Source: Candidatus Nitrosopumilus sp.
Lineage (GTDB): Archaea; Thermoproteota; Nitrososphaeria; Nitrososphaerales; Nitrosopumilaceae
NCBI GenBank assembly: GCA_003331425.1
Contig: QOOS01000001.1
Location: forward strand, 124,001 to 188,000
DNA: 64,000 nt
Reading direction: 5' to 3'
Position numbers and translations under genes: made by a program. Positions 52,685 to 62,305 of the stretch are shown here, piece by piece. Position 1 is the stretch's first letter, and each line of letters begins with the position of its first letter. Under the pieces are notes generated by a model, which saw only the letters and a list, made by a program, of their open reading frames with translations, did no database searches and was not told where the DNA came from.

Positions 52685-54115
52685 ATGCAGATTACGTATT
52701 CCCCTGACGAAGTATTCTCAAGAATTCAACATGAAGGAATTCAGTTTATTGATTTACAATTTACAGGTTTAACTGGTCATTTTCACCATACTACAATTTC
52801 AGCAAATACTTTCACACCAGAACAAATGAGAGATGGTTTACCAAAATTAGATGGTTCATCAATTGTAGGTTTTACAACTATTGATGATTCAGATTTATTG
52901 TTAAAACCAGATCCAAGTACATTTGCAATAATTCCTTGGATGACTGAAAATAAAACAGCTAGACTTCTTTGTGATGTTTATTGGGGGGAAAATAGAGGAA
53001 GATTATCTAGAGATCCTAGAGGTATTGCTCAAAAAGCTGAAGAATATATCAAAACTCAAGGATTTGATTTTAGTACATGGGGTCCTGAAGTAGAATTTTT
53101 TGTTTTTGATAAAGTTCACTGGGATGTTTTAACACCATACAAAGGACAATCATATTCAATTGAATCAAAAGAAGCACCATGGAGTAATGATGGAGATGGA
53201 TATCCAATGGGACTACAAGAGGGATATTATCCTACAACACCATCAGATACTCTTACACCATACCGAAATGAATGTGTAAATATTCTTAGTAAAAATTTTG
53301 GAATTTTATGTGATAATCATCACCATGAAGTTGCAACTGCAGGACAATGTGAAATTGATATTATGTATGATCATATGACAAATGCTGCAGATGCTGCACA
53401 ATCCTACAAATATGTAATTAAAAATGTGGCACAGAAATATGGAAAAGTTGCAACATGTATGCCTAAACCAATAGCAATGGATGCAGGTTCAGGAATGCAT
53501 GTTAATGTTAGTTTATGGAAAGGAAAGGAAAATGCATTTTACGATCCTGATGATGATATTGAATTAAGTCAAACTGGCAGATATTTTTGTGGTGGAATAA
53601 TTAATCACGCAAAAGCATTATCTGCAATATGTAACCCAACTACAAATTCATATCACAGATTAGTTCCAGGATATGAAGCTCCTGCATATATTGCATGGAG
53701 TGCAGGAAATCGTTCAGCTATAGTAAGAGTTCCAAAACATTTGAAAGGAAAACAACATTCAAAATTAAAGAGATTAGAATTTAGAGCACCTGATCCATCA
53801 TCTAATCCATATCTTGTATTTGCTGCAGTAACAGCAGCAGGAATGGACGGAATTAAAAAGAAAATGGATCCAGGAGAACAAGTTCAAGATGATATATTCA
53901 AAATGACAAAATCAGATAGAGCAAAACGTGGAATTGGAGTTCTTCCAAAAAGCTTAGGCGAAGCATTAGATGAATTAGAAAGTGATAGAAAATTCTTGAA
54001 TCCAATCTATACGAATGATGTAATTGATAAAATTATTGAATTAGAAAGAAGAGATCAAAGAGAAATTGCAATTAGACCACATCCTCATGAATTTTATCTT
54101 TACTTTGATGTCTAA
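52685..54115 (+). CDS. glnA: Glutamine synthetase (type I), copy 2
   Basis: Full-length ammonium-assimilating enzyme of about 476 residues. WGPEVEFFVFDKVHW near residue 117, NHHHEVATAGQCEID near residue 215, NPTTNSYHRLVPGYEAPAYIAW near residue 320 and LEFRAPDPSSNPYL are the active-site segments. Phe stands where bacterial enzymes carry the adenylylated Tyr (DDIFKM). ATG 52685 is preferred over TTG 52655, since GTATAAAATT at 52647-52656 looks like its TATA box. Confidence 0.95.
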   Translation: MQITYSPDEVFSRIQHEGIQFIDLQFTGLTGHFHHTTISANTFTPEQMRDGLPKLDGSSIVGFTTIDDSDLLLKPDPSTFAIIPWMTENKTARLLCDVYWGENRGRLSRDPRGIAQKAEEYIKTQGFDFSTWGPEVEFFVFDKVHWDVLTPYKGQSYSIESKEAPWSNDGDGYPMGLQEGYYPTTPSDTLTPYRNECVNILSKNFGILCDNHHHEVATAGQCEIDIMYDHMTNAADAAQSYKYVIKNVAQKYGKVATCMPKPIAMDAGSGMHVNVSLWKGKENAFYDPDDDIELSQTGRYFCGGIINHAKALSAICNPTTNSYHRLVPGYEAPAYIAWSAGNRSAIVRVPKHLKGKQHSKLKRLEFRAPDPSSNPYLVFAAVTAAGMDGIKKKMDPGEQVQDDIFKMTKSDRAKRGIGVLPKSLGEALDELESDRKFLNPIYTNDVIDKIIELERRDQREIAIRPHPHEFYLYFDV

Positions 54116-54414
54116 ACTCTTCCAGTTAATTGAAAAATAAAATATAGTGAAATTCCAATTAAGACAAATCCACTTCCAAAAAATATTTCTCTTTTTGTTT
54201 CAGATGTTGTAGCTCTGTACAATAAAACTCCACCAGCTAGACCTAGAAATAAAACTAAAATTCCACTTATTACTGGTTCAAAACTTGTATCAGTAATTAT
54301 TGGATAAAAAATTCCAGATAGTAATGCAAAAAATACAATTAGATAACCATACTTAAAACTCGATAACATTTTTGATGAAGCATTAGTCATAATATTTCGT
54401 AAATTATTTATCAA
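54112..54414 (-). CDS. Small membrane protein with four helices
   Basis: A 100-residue protein; hydrophobic segments lie near residues 24-40, 48-66 and 76-97, the last two separated by a short charged loop (TTSETKREIF). No family recognised. It lies 37 bp after the thermosome gene and overlaps glnA copy 2 by 4 bp, tail to tail. Confidence 0.7.
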   Translation of the reverse strand: MINNLRNIMTNASSKMLSSFKYGYLIVFFALLSGIFYPIITDTSFEPVISGILVLFLGLAGGVLLYRATTSETKREIFFGSGFVLIGISLYFIFQLTGRV

Positions 54415-54451
54415 ATAAACTTTTGAAGTAAGAAAATTTTTCTAATGAATT

Positions 54452-56170
54452 TTACATCATTCCGCCCATATCAGGCATTCCACCCATTCCAGGTGGCATT
54501 CCACCCATTCCACCCATTCCAGGTGGCATTCCAGGTGGCATTCCTCCTTCTCCTCCACCGCCACCACCAGAACTTTGGGTAGCGATAACATCGTCGATTC
54601 TAAGAATCATACATGCTGCTTCAGCTGCTGCTGAAACGATTTGAAGTTTAACTGCTAATGGTTCAATAATGTCACTTGATTTCATATTTCCAATTTTGCC
54701 TTTCATAACGTCAATTCCAGTCCACTTTTCTCCTTTCTGCTGTTTAGAACGTAAAACAGTAAGAGTGTCAATTGGATCCATTCCTGCATTTTCAGAAAGT
54801 GTTAATGGAATTGATTCTAAAGCATCTGCAAATTTTTCTGCAGCTAATTGTTCTCTTCCTTCTAATGATTTTGCCCAACTTCTGAGTTTTGTTGAGGCAT
54901 ATGTTTCAGGAGCACCACCTCCAGCAACAATTTGTGGTTTTAAAATTACATCTTTTACTACCATTAATGCGTCATGAACAGAACGTTCAACTTCATCAAC
55001 TACTCTTTGTGAACCACCACGTAAAAGTAAAGTTACAGATTTTGGATGTTTACATCCTTCAACAAATACCCATTTATCTTCTTCAATTTTTCTTTCTTCT
55101 ACAACTTCAGCACTACCTAAATCTTTTTCAAATAAATCATCCAAATTTGTAACAATTCTAGCACCTGTAGCTTTTGCAAGTTTAGTAAGATCACTTTCTT
55201 TAATTCTTCTAACTGCAATTATTCCTGCTTTTGCTAAGTAATGTTGTGCCATATCATCAAGTCCTTTTTGACACAAAACAACATTTGCACCAGAACCAAT
55301 TACTTTGTCAACCATTGTTTTTAGCATTCTATTTTCTTCATCTAAAAATGATTTTAGTTGTTGAGGATTTGATATGTTAATTTTTGCATCAGTTTCAGTT
55401 TTACTAATTTCTAATGCAGTGTTAAGTAATGCAATTTTTGCGTCTGTAATTTTTCTAGGCATGCCTCCATGAACAACTTCTTTGTCCAATACAATTCCCT
55501 GAATAATCATTGAATTTTTAATAGAACCTCCTGCTTTCTTTTCTACTTTGATATCATCAATATCAACATCATAAGTTTCACCTTGTTTTTCAGAAACAGC
55601 AACTACAGATTTGACAATAATGTCTGCAAGTAAATCAGAATCTTTTCTAACTAATTTAGTTTGCATTGAAGTTTTTGCAATTTTGTTTAACATGTTTTTG
55701 TCAACTGGAGAAATTGAATCAGCTATTTCTTCAAGATATTCTTTTGATTTTCTAGCTGCTTTTTTGTATCCATCAACAATAATTGTTGGATGAACATCTT
55801 GATCAATTAATGATTCAGCGTGTTCTAATAATGCACCGGCTAAAACAACAGCTGAAGTTGTTCCATCACCTACTTCATTATCAGTAGTTTTAGAAATCTC
55901 AACTAACATTTTGGCTGCTGGATGTTGGACATCAATTTCTTTGAGAATTGTTGCACCATCATTTGTAATTGTAACGTCACCTAAGGAATCTACTAACATT
56001 TTATCCATTCCTCGTGGACCTAAACTGGTATGAACTATTTCAGCAACGATTTTTGCTGCTCCAATATTGTTTTTTTGAGCATCTTTGCCTTTTGTTTCTG
56101 TACCGCCTTCTTTAAGCAGTACAACTGGCATATTTCCTTTTGAAGTTGCTTGCATACCCATAATTGGCAA
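54452..56170 (-). CDS. Thermosome subunit (group II chaperonin)
   Basis: ATP-driven protein-folding complex. [29 protein letters not shown] near residue 50, [18 protein letters not shown] near residue 97 with the catalytic Asp, and VAGGGAPE near residue 415 are the conserved segments. The C-terminus is a long GGM/PPGM-rich tail of about 35 residues, in place of the shorter GGM tails usual elsewhere. The length is 572. Divergent from glyA. Confidence 0.97.
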   Translation of the reverse strand: MPIMGMQATSKGNMPVVLLKEGGTETKGKDAQKNNIGAAKIVAEIVHTSLGPRGMDKMLVDSLGDVTITNDGATILKEIDVQHPAAKMLVEISKTTDNEVGDGTTSAVVLAGALLEHAESLIDQDVHPTIIVDGYKKAARKSKEYLEEIADSISPVDKNMLNKIAKTSMQTKLVRKDSDLLADIIVKSVVAVSEKQGETYDVDIDDIKVEKKAGGSIKNSMIIQGIVLDKEVVHGGMPRKITDAKIALLNTALEISKTETDAKINISNPQQLKSFLDEENRMLKTMVDKVIGSGANVVLCQKGLDDMAQHYLAKAGIIAVRRIKESDLTKLAKATGARIVTNLDDLFEKDLGSAEVVEERKIEEDKWVFVEGCKHPKSVTLLLRGGSQRVVDEVERSVHDALMVVKDVILKPQIVAGGGAPETYASTKLRSWAKSLEGREQLAAEKFADALESIPLTLSENAGMDPIDTLTVLRSKQQKGEKWTGIDVMKGKIGNMKSSDIIEPLAVKLQIVSAAAEAACMILRIDDVIATQSSGGGGGGEGGMPPGMPPGMGGMGGMPPGMGGMPDMGGMM

Positions 56171-56265
56171 AACTCCAGATTCCCCTTTTATACCTTCCAG
56201 ATCAAGAATGGAGAAAAATGGGTGGATATCGGTGTTTTTAAATTGGGAAAACCAATTTACAAAAT

Positions 56266-57588
56266 ATGGTCAAGTCCCAAAATAAAGAATCTTACAATAA
56301 AATATTTGCAAAATTAAAAGAGCATCATAAATGGTTTGAAAATTCAATTCCATTAATTGCTAGTGAGAATATTCCTAGTCCTGCTGTAAGAGAGGCAATT
56401 ATTTCTGATTTTGGTAATAGATACGCAGAAGGTTGGCCTGGAGATAGAGTTTATGCTGGATGTATCTACATTGATGACGTAGAAGTAGAATGTATGAAAT
56501 TAGCTAAAAAATTGTACAAAGCAAAATTTGCAGATGTGAGACCTATTTCTGGAGTCGTTGCAAATTTAGCAGTATATTCAGCTTATTCAAATCCAGGGGA
56601 TGTAATGATTGCTCCATCTATTCCTGCTGGTGGACATATTTCACATGGTAAAAAAGAACATTCTGGTACTGCAGGACTTGTCCACGGTTTAGAAATTGAA
56701 TTTTATCCATTTAATGCTGAAGACATGACAATTGATGTTGATAAAACTAAACAAAAAGTAAAGGAATTGAAAAAGAATAATCGTCTTCCAAAAATGGCAA
56801 TGTTTGGTGGTTCATTATTTTTATTCCCACATCCGGTAAAGGAATTATCAGATTTTCTTAAAACATATGATATTCACATCAATTATGATGCAGCTCATGT
56901 TGCAGGATTAATTGCTGGTGGAAAATTCCAGGATCCAATGCGTGAAGGTGCAGATACAATGACTATGAGTACTCATAAAACATTGTTTGGACCTCAAGGA
57001 GGATTAGTTTTAGGTTCTGAAGAACATGAAGAGCCAATTAAGAAAGCAACTTTCCCAGGATTAACTAGTAGTCATCATATCAATAACATGGCAGGAAAAG
57101 CCGTTGCATTTGCTGAAGCATTAGAATTTGGTAAAGATTATGCAGTACAAGTAATTAAAAATGCCAAAATATTTGCTGAAGCACTAAATGATGCTGGATT
57201 CAAAGTATTAGGTGAAAGTAGAGGATATACACAATCACATCAAATTGCAGTTAATGTTTTAGATTATTCTGACGGTGGAAAAGTTGAAGCCGAATTAGAA
57301 AAGGCCAACATAATTGTAAACAGACAACTTATTCCTGGAGACATTAAGGCTGGAAGAAATTATTTCCATCCAGGAGGTATCAGATTAGGTGTATCTGAAA
57401 TAACAAGATTAGGAATGAAAGAAAATGAAATGAAAGAAATTGCCACATTCATTAAACAAATAATTATTGAGAAAAAGGATCCAAAGAAAGTTCTTCCAAA
57501 AGTGAAATCTTGGAGAAAAGATTATCAAAAAGTCAAATATTGTTTTGATAGTAAGCTTGGTGCTTATGAATACGTCAAATTAAGATAA
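56266..57588 (+). CDS. glyA: Serine hydroxymethyltransferase
   Basis: Interconverts serine and glycine and feeds one-carbon units. NRYAEGWPGDRVYAGC near residue 45, DAAHVAGLIAGG near residue 205 and the PLP lysine in TMSTHKTLFGPQGG near residue 230 are present. The 440 residues form an archaeal-type enzyme. ATG 56266 is 95 bp from the divergent thermosome start. It converges with DP2, 2 bp apart. Confidence 0.96.
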   Translation: MVKSQNKESYNKIFAKLKEHHKWFENSIPLIASENIPSPAVREAIISDFGNRYAEGWPGDRVYAGCIYIDDVEVECMKLAKKLYKAKFADVRPISGVVANLAVYSAYSNPGDVMIAPSIPAGGHISHGKKEHSGTAGLVHGLEIEFYPFNAEDMTIDVDKTKQKVKELKKNNRLPKMAMFGGSLFLFPHPVKELSDFLKTYDIHINYDAAHVAGLIAGGKFQDPMREGADTMTMSTHKTLFGPQGGLVLGSEEHEEPIKKATFPGLTSSHHINNMAGKAVAFAEALEFGKDYAVQVIKNAKIFAEALNDAGFKVLGESRGYTQSHQIAVNVLDYSDGGKVEAELEKANIIVNRQLIPGDIKAGRNYFHPGGIRLGVSEITRLGMKENEMKEIATFIKQIIIEKKDPKKVLPKVKSWRKDYQKVKYCFDSKLGAYEYVKLR

Positions 57589-57590
57589 TT

Positions 57591-60500
57591 TTACGAATAA
57601 TCAGTAAGTAGTGATTGGTCACCTTGATTTTTTCCAAAAACTAATTCAATCTCATCAGATAGAGCATGAATTCTACCCCGTTGATATTCTCCAACATCAT
57701 ATTTGTCAACTAATCTCTTTGCAAGTTTTAGATATTTTTCAACTGAACCTCTAGTGATTGTTGCTATTAATTTATGTCCACACACACATGTTTGAATTAG
57801 AGGCATTCGACGATATGATTTTCCACATGCAGTACATCTGAAGCTTTGTCTAGCATATGCTCTTAGATTTCCCATAATATCTGGAACAAGATGTGTTGAA
57901 ATTACATTTGAAACAAGTTCAGATGGATTTACTACATCAATTAATTCAGCATTTCTAACTTGCATATCAAACTTATCAAGCATAGAGCCAAGTGTTGAAT
58001 ACGCACTTCTTGATTTAGAAGTTGTTAATGAGGAAGTAGAATGAGTAAAATGATAATCATAAAATTGTCTTTTAGTATCTATTCTTGATTTTATTATTTC
58101 AACTGAATTAACATCAGATGCTTTACTTTGTTGATTTGTTGATTCAAAAAATTCTAGAGGAAAAATTTTTGTTACTTCAAGATTATGTGCTTGAGGTTGA
58201 GATTCGTGTGGTAAAACTAGTGGTTGTACAAGTAATGGAGCGTCCATTAAACCGCCTATTCTATCAGAAAGGAATTGTCGTGAAAAATTAAGTAAACTAT
58301 CCATTAACAACATTATTGAATCAGCATCACCATCAGCATCACGTCTCTTTGCTGAATGCCAATTTGGTGTTCCAAAGCAAACATGAGTGTCAGTATATCC
58401 AATAACTCTACCTACAATACCAACTGAAGTATGAGGTGCTAAACCAATTATTAGATGGCCAATAAATTCTTCAGTATTATTTACATTATAAAATGAAGAT
58501 TTACCATAAAATTTTGTTAGAAGAGTATCAATGTATTTACAAGTTGAAACTAGATATTTTCCACTTTCCTCAGGAATTACAACATCTTGCATCCTTAGTT
58601 CTACAGTTTGTTCAATATTTTCTAGCGGTTTTCCATCAATATCATGAGAATAGCCTAATTTCTTTAGTTTTTCAACAGAGGTTCCAATCCATGATGGTTT
58701 GAATTGAGTTAATGGGGAATTTGTTGCATCAAATCTAACTGTTCCATCTTTGAATGTTGTCAAGCCAAAAGTTTGACGTACTAATCCCTTTTCAAGAGGT
58801 TCTGCAATTTTATCCTCACTGATTAATTCTTTAAGACCTTTGAAAGGTTCTTTCGCACGAATGCCCATTTTCTCTTGAGCTAAAAGCAATCGTGATTTTA
58901 GTGGAAATTCTTTATGAGAATGCGCAGGAGCTTTTCTTTTACATTTTTCACAAAATGGTTCTGTTAGGATGTCTCTACAACTATTACATCTGAAAGAAAT
59001 TGTCGTTTTTTCACCACAATTAGAACAATTGATTCCAATAGATGGTTCATTACATTGTGAACAGTGTCTATTATGAATATTAGCAAAAAAATGTTCATTT
59101 CGTGATGCCTTAAGTAGATCTCTTGTTGGTCCACCTTTATCAGAAATTGGAAATAAAGTATGTGTGGGCGGTTTCATTTGACGTGGAGCAGCTTTTTCAG
59201 GCCTACCTATTCTAACTCCAATTGATGTTGAAAATTTATTATTAATTTTAATTTTTGATGAATTTGTTAAAATTTCAGGAATTGATAATTCATTGATTAT
59301 TGGTTTTGATACAAATAATAAATTAAAGAAAATTTTTGCTTCATCATTTTCTAAAATAATTAACTGATTTACAATTTTATGAGGCGTTCCCAATTTTTCT
59401 AAAATTTTTTTAATTTCAATTGGATACTCAATTTTCTTTTCATTGAAGTTTTTGGGTTGTAAAAGTTCAAGTAATTCTTCTGAAGAAATTTTATCCCAAT
59501 AATAGAGGTAATGTGGATGTAATGGAAATTTGTAATCAATTGAAATTTTTAATGCCTCATCTACTGAGGGTAATTTAGTCAAAAACTGTTCTAGGTATTG
59601 ATTTTTAGGCTCAGATATTGAAATTATTTCTTTTAGTTCTTCTATCCAAATTTCTTCAACATATCCTGAAGGAATTAGTTGGGCATTATTTTCAAGAAAA
59701 TCTCCAAATGTGATTAAAATATCTCCAAGGTGAAGAATTTTTTCAATTTTATTTTTAATTTCTATCCCATGTTTAACATCTCTAATTTTTACAACATCTC
59801 CATTAAGAAGGCGGACTGTTGGTGTTTCAATACTATCAACAAATGCTACAGTTGCACCTTTTCCAGGAAGATCACATTTGACTTGTGTTCCAACTGCTAT
59901 AGTATGATCTAAGATTTCAGCAACCACAGGATGAAATCCTACTGCTGCAAACCCAGTATTACATGCTCTTCCATATCTAAGCCTAAATCCACCTAGTTTG
60001 TTAGGCATGGATAATACAGATCTTCCCGTAATTACTTCGCGCATTCTTTTTGCTGCAGCATCTTCTTGATTATCACCTGTTTGAACTGCACCTTTAAGAT
60101 CACCAAGCCATTCCCAACCATCTAAATTGTACATTTCGATTCTTTTGAGTAATTTTTTTGATCTTCCAATCAAACCATCATTAAGAACGCGTAAAGCCCC
60201 TCCTCTAACTCTATCAGTTTGGATTCGAGTCATTCCTTTATGATTTACAACTTCATATGGATCAGTATCTACTCCAGCTAATTCAACTGGAAGATTTGAA
60301 ATTACATGCTCAATATCCTCATCCAAAATATGAAATTGAAAGCTACTGGCCTCTCTTTCATAAATTCTCAGTTCCTCAACAAATCTACCTGTTTCATCAT
60401 CAAAGGAATTTGCCTGAAATTTTGATAACCCTGCAATCTTTCTAACATGATCTGCAATTAACAAAGTAACTGCAGATTCTGTACCTCCTGCAGAACGCAT

Positions 60501-60968
60501 AGGTCCTGCAATTGAAACTGAAAGATAATCTGTTCCATCTTTATTTTTCTTAATTTTTACTTCACTAATTCCTTGAAGAGGTGCAATTGTAACGCCTTCT
60601 GTAATTATTGCTAATCCTACACGAACTGCAAGATCCAGTTTTTCTTCTATAGAAGCATCTGGTAGTGAATATTTTCCTAAAGCAATGTCTTTTGCTAAAA
60701 TTAATGCAGAAAGTTCTTTCCCATTAATTTTTAAAATTTCTCTTAACGGTTCAGCAATATCAATTTCGTGCATTTTTGCAACTCGATCTGCCAAATCAAA
60801 TGCGATTTTAGGCTCAATTATGCCTGAAGAATCAACTAAAGTTGATTTTGCTGCTGCTGCATGCTCAAATATAGAATATGTCTCAGTTGAGAGATTTGAA
60901 TAATAATCTAAGTAATAATCTGGCATTTCAATACCACGAATACGAGAAATTGCGTCATTTTCTGACAT
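57591..60968 (-). CDS. polC: Family D DNA polymerase large subunit DP2
   Basis: Catalytic subunit of the archaeal replicative polymerase PolD. It has 1125 residues without an intein. Catalytic aspartates lie in AKRRDADGDADSIMLL near residue 875; zinc-binding clusters are CSQC...CSNC...CNSC...CEKC near residues 635-675 and CTACGKSYRRMPLIQTCVCG near residue 1045. The N-terminal part (GGTESAVTLLIADHVR) fits the family. The small subunit DP1 is not in the window. It lies about 2.7 kb from the presumed origin. Confidence 0.97.
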   Translation of the reverse strand: MSENDAISRIRGIEMPDYYLDYYSNLSTETYSIFEHAAAAKSTLVDSSGIIEPKIAFDLADRVAKMHEIDIAEPLREILKINGKELSALILAKDIALGKYSLPDASIEEKLDLAVRVGLAIITEGVTIAPLQGISEVKIKKNKDGTDYLSVSIAGPMRSAGGTESAVTLLIADHVRKIAGLSKFQANSFDDETGRFVEELRIYEREASSFQFHILDEDIEHVISNLPVELAGVDTDPYEVVNHKGMTRIQTDRVRGGALRVLNDGLIGRSKKLLKRIEMYNLDGWEWLGDLKGAVQTGDNQEDAAAKRMREVITGRSVLSMPNKLGGFRLRYGRACNTGFAAVGFHPVVAEILDHTIAVGTQVKCDLPGKGATVAFVDSIETPTVRLLNGDVVKIRDVKHGIEIKNKIEKILHLGDILITFGDFLENNAQLIPSGYVEEIWIEELKEIISISEPKNQYLEQFLTKLPSVDEALKISIDYKFPLHPHYLYYWDKISSEELLELLQPKNFNEKKIEYPIEIKKILEKLGTPHKIVNQLIILENDEAKIFFNLLFVSKPIINELSIPEILTNSSKIKINNKFSTSIGVRIGRPEKAAPRQMKPPTHTLFPISDKGGPTRDLLKASRNEHFFANIHNRHCSQCNEPSIGINCSNCGEKTTISFRCNSCRDILTEPFCEKCKRKAPAHSHKEFPLKSRLLLAQEKMGIRAKEPFKGLKELISEDKIAEPLEKGLVRQTFGLTTFKDGTVRFDATNSPLTQFKPSWIGTSVEKLKKLGYSHDIDGKPLENIEQTVELRMQDVVIPEESGKYLVSTCKYIDTLLTKFYGKSSFYNVNNTEEFIGHLIIGLAPHTSVGIVGRVIGYTDTHVCFGTPNWHSAKRRDADGDADSIMLLMDSLLNFSRQFLSDRIGGLMDAPLLVQPLVLPHESQPQAHNLEVTKIFPLEFFESTNQQSKASDVNSVEIIKSRIDTKRQFYDYHFTHSTSSLTTSKSRSAYSTLGSMLDKFDMQVRNAELIDVVNPSELVSNVISTHLVPDIMGNLRAYARQSFRCTACGKSYRRMPLIQTCVCGHKLIATITRGSVEKYLKLAKRLVDKYDVGEYQRGRIHALSDEIELVFGKNQGDQSLLTDYS

Positions 60969-60980
60969 AATAGTATAGTA

Positions 60981-61730
60981 TTATTTGCTACTTTGAATTG
61001 CTTTTGCTATTTCTTCTAATTTTGTAAGACTTCCTCCTTTTTCAAGGAAAGTTCCAATGACTAAGGCATCTGCTCCTGCTTTAACAAGACTTTCAGCAGT
61101 TTCAACATCTTTGATACCACCACCAACAATTAGAAATCCATTAAATGTATGTCTAACAGTTTTTACCATTTCCGGAGTTACGCTAGATTTTGCACCTGAT
61201 CCTGCTTCTAAGTATACAAATCTCATTCCAAGAAATTGTGCTGCTAATGAGTATGCTGCAGCAATTTTTGGTTTTTCAAATGGAATTCCTCTTGCAGAAC
61301 CAACAAACCAAGCAGATGTACCATCTCCAATCACTAAATATGCAGTTGGAAGTGGTTCTAAACCAAATTTAGCTACACTTGGAGCAGCTAATGCTTGTGC
61401 CTGAGTAATGAAATAAGGATTTTCTGAGTTCATTAAAGAACTGAATAATATTGCATCAGCATCAGGTACGACGCCTGTAACATTTCCAGGAAAGAGAATA
61501 ATTGGAATTTGAATATTTTGTTTAATTCCTTTAACGACTTGAGACATCTCAATTTGATCAGTAGCAGATGAGCCTCCAACTAGGATAGCAGAAGCTCCTA
61601 TTTTTTCTACATCTTGAGCTAGTTTACTAGAAGCCTCCAAATTTGAAACCTCAGAATCAATTAAGACAAACAATAGTGCATTTTTCTTCTCTAATTCAGA
61701 TTTTAGGAATGATTCTACTTTTCCAGCCAT
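60981..61730 (-). CDS. Geranylgeranylglyceryl phosphate synthase
   Basis: Makes the first ether bond of archaeal membrane lipids from G1P and geranylgeranyl diphosphate. The (beta/alpha)8 protein of 249 residues has LIDSEVSN near residue 23, VGGSSATDQIEMSQVVK near residue 51, FPGNVTGVVPDADAILF near residue 80, YLEAGSGA near residue 172 and LIVGGGIKD near residue 200. The group II architecture is typical for thaumarchaea. It is 12 bp upstream of DP2 on the same strand. Confidence 0.96.
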   Translation of the reverse strand: MAGKVESFLKSELEKKNALLFVLIDSEVSNLEASSKLAQDVEKIGASAILVGGSSATDQIEMSQVVKGIKQNIQIPIILFPGNVTGVVPDADAILFSSLMNSENPYFITQAQALAAPSVAKFGLEPLPTAYLVIGDGTSAWFVGSARGIPFEKPKIAAAYSLAAQFLGMRFVYLEAGSGAKSSVTPEMVKTVRHTFNGFLIVGGGIKDVETAESLVKAGADALVIGTFLEKGGSLTKLEEIAKAIQSSK

Positions 61731-61750
61731 AGTTGTGGTTTGTATATGAC

Positions 61751-61760
61751 ACTTTAAAGT
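61751..61760 (-). promoter_or_regulatory. TATA-like palindrome before GGGP synthase
   Basis: ACTTTAAAGT is a perfect 10-bp palindrome, its TTTAAA core being 23-28 bp upstream of the GGGP synthase ATG (61730). The distance fits a TATA box of a leaderless transcript. Confidence 0.5.
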
Positions 61761-61768
61761 TTAATTGG

Positions 61769-61787
61769 AATACTGGTATACAGTATT
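61769..61787. promoter_or_regulatory. 19-bp palindrome, probable operator
   Basis: AATACTG and CAGTATT form perfect 7-bp arms around GTATA. It sits in the 65-bp divergent region between GGGP synthase and a small regulator-like gene, 9 bp before the latter's ATG. The position over the presumed promoter suggests repression, possibly by the adjacent gene product. Confidence 0.65.
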
Positions 61788-61795
61788 GTATAGCT

Positions 61796-62158
61796 ATGGC
61801 AGAGTCTAAAGAATCTAATTTTAACAACATTATTAGTAAAATTATCAAAAAATCACTGTTTACAGAGCGACAAATTGAAATTATTTTAAATCAAAAGGAT
61901 CTTTTAGAATCAAGTTTTTCCATATCTAAAGGTGCGTATTATAGGCAAGTAGGCCAATCTAGAGAGAAATTAGTCGCATTATTCTATTCAATCATTCTTT
62001 TACGTGGTTTAGGCATACTTTTGCCTGATGATATTGATGTGATATCCAAACTTTCTGAACAGATTAGCGTGATTAATGATAGTGATATCTTTCCTGAAAG
62101 AGAAGATGAAGTGATTAGTGTGATAGAGAAGCTAATCAGGCAAGCGTCAAATATGTAA
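61796..62158 (+). CDS. Small putative DNA-binding regulator
   Basis: A 120-residue, mostly helical protein. LFTERQIEIILNQKDLLESSFSISKGAYYRQVGQSREKLVAL has the form of a helix-turn-helix with the recognition helix in KGAYYRQVGQSREKL; the second half is a helical, perhaps dimerising part. The frame is open from 61733, but ATG 61796 is chosen since the earlier part covers the palindrome and promoter. Use of GTG ATT and other rarer codons is higher than in neighbours. Confidence 0.7.
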   Translation: MAESKESNFNNIISKIIKKSLFTERQIEIILNQKDLLESSFSISKGAYYRQVGQSREKLVALFYSIILLRGLGILLPDDIDVISKLSEQISVINDSDIFPEREDEVISVIEKLIRQASNM

Positions 62159-62162
62159 TTGG

Positions 62163-62285
62163 TGTGATTGATGTGATTAGTGTATTGAATAGTGTATTGT
62201 GATTACCTTTATTGAATTGTGATTGTTAGTGTGAGATTGTTAATCTAAAGTGTGAAATAATTTTGGTCAATCACAATAAATCACA
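62163..62285. repeat. Cluster of TGTGATT motifs with an inverted pair
   Basis: TGTGATT occurs at 62163, 62172, 62198 and 62218, and AATCACA at 62269 and 62280. ATTGTGATTG (62216-62225) and CAATCACAAT (62268-62277) form a perfect 10-bp inverted repeat 42 bp apart. The segment has no gene and leads into the winged-helix membrane protein, so a multi-site regulatory region or an RNA hairpin is possible. Confidence 0.6.
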
Positions 62286-62305
62286 ACTTAGGCATAGAAA
62301 TTGTG

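Noticed and set aside
54460-54560. Short repeats GGCATTCCACCCATTCC
   Set aside because: They encode the GGM/PPGM tail of the thermosome subunit and are a normal low-complexity coding tail.
54889-55152. Plus-strand open frame of 87 codons within the thermosome gene
   Set aside because: Antisense shadow; Leu/Gln/His-rich translation typical for the reverse frame of A/T-rich coding DNA.
57591-60968. Intein in DP2
   Set aside because: DP2 is known for inteins in some archaea, but the length of 1125 residues and continuous family motifs leave no room for one.
61733-61795. N-terminal extension of the small regulator (start at 61733)
   Set aside because: It would place coding sequence over the 19-bp palindrome and presumed promoter and begins only 2 bp from the divergent GGGP synthase start.
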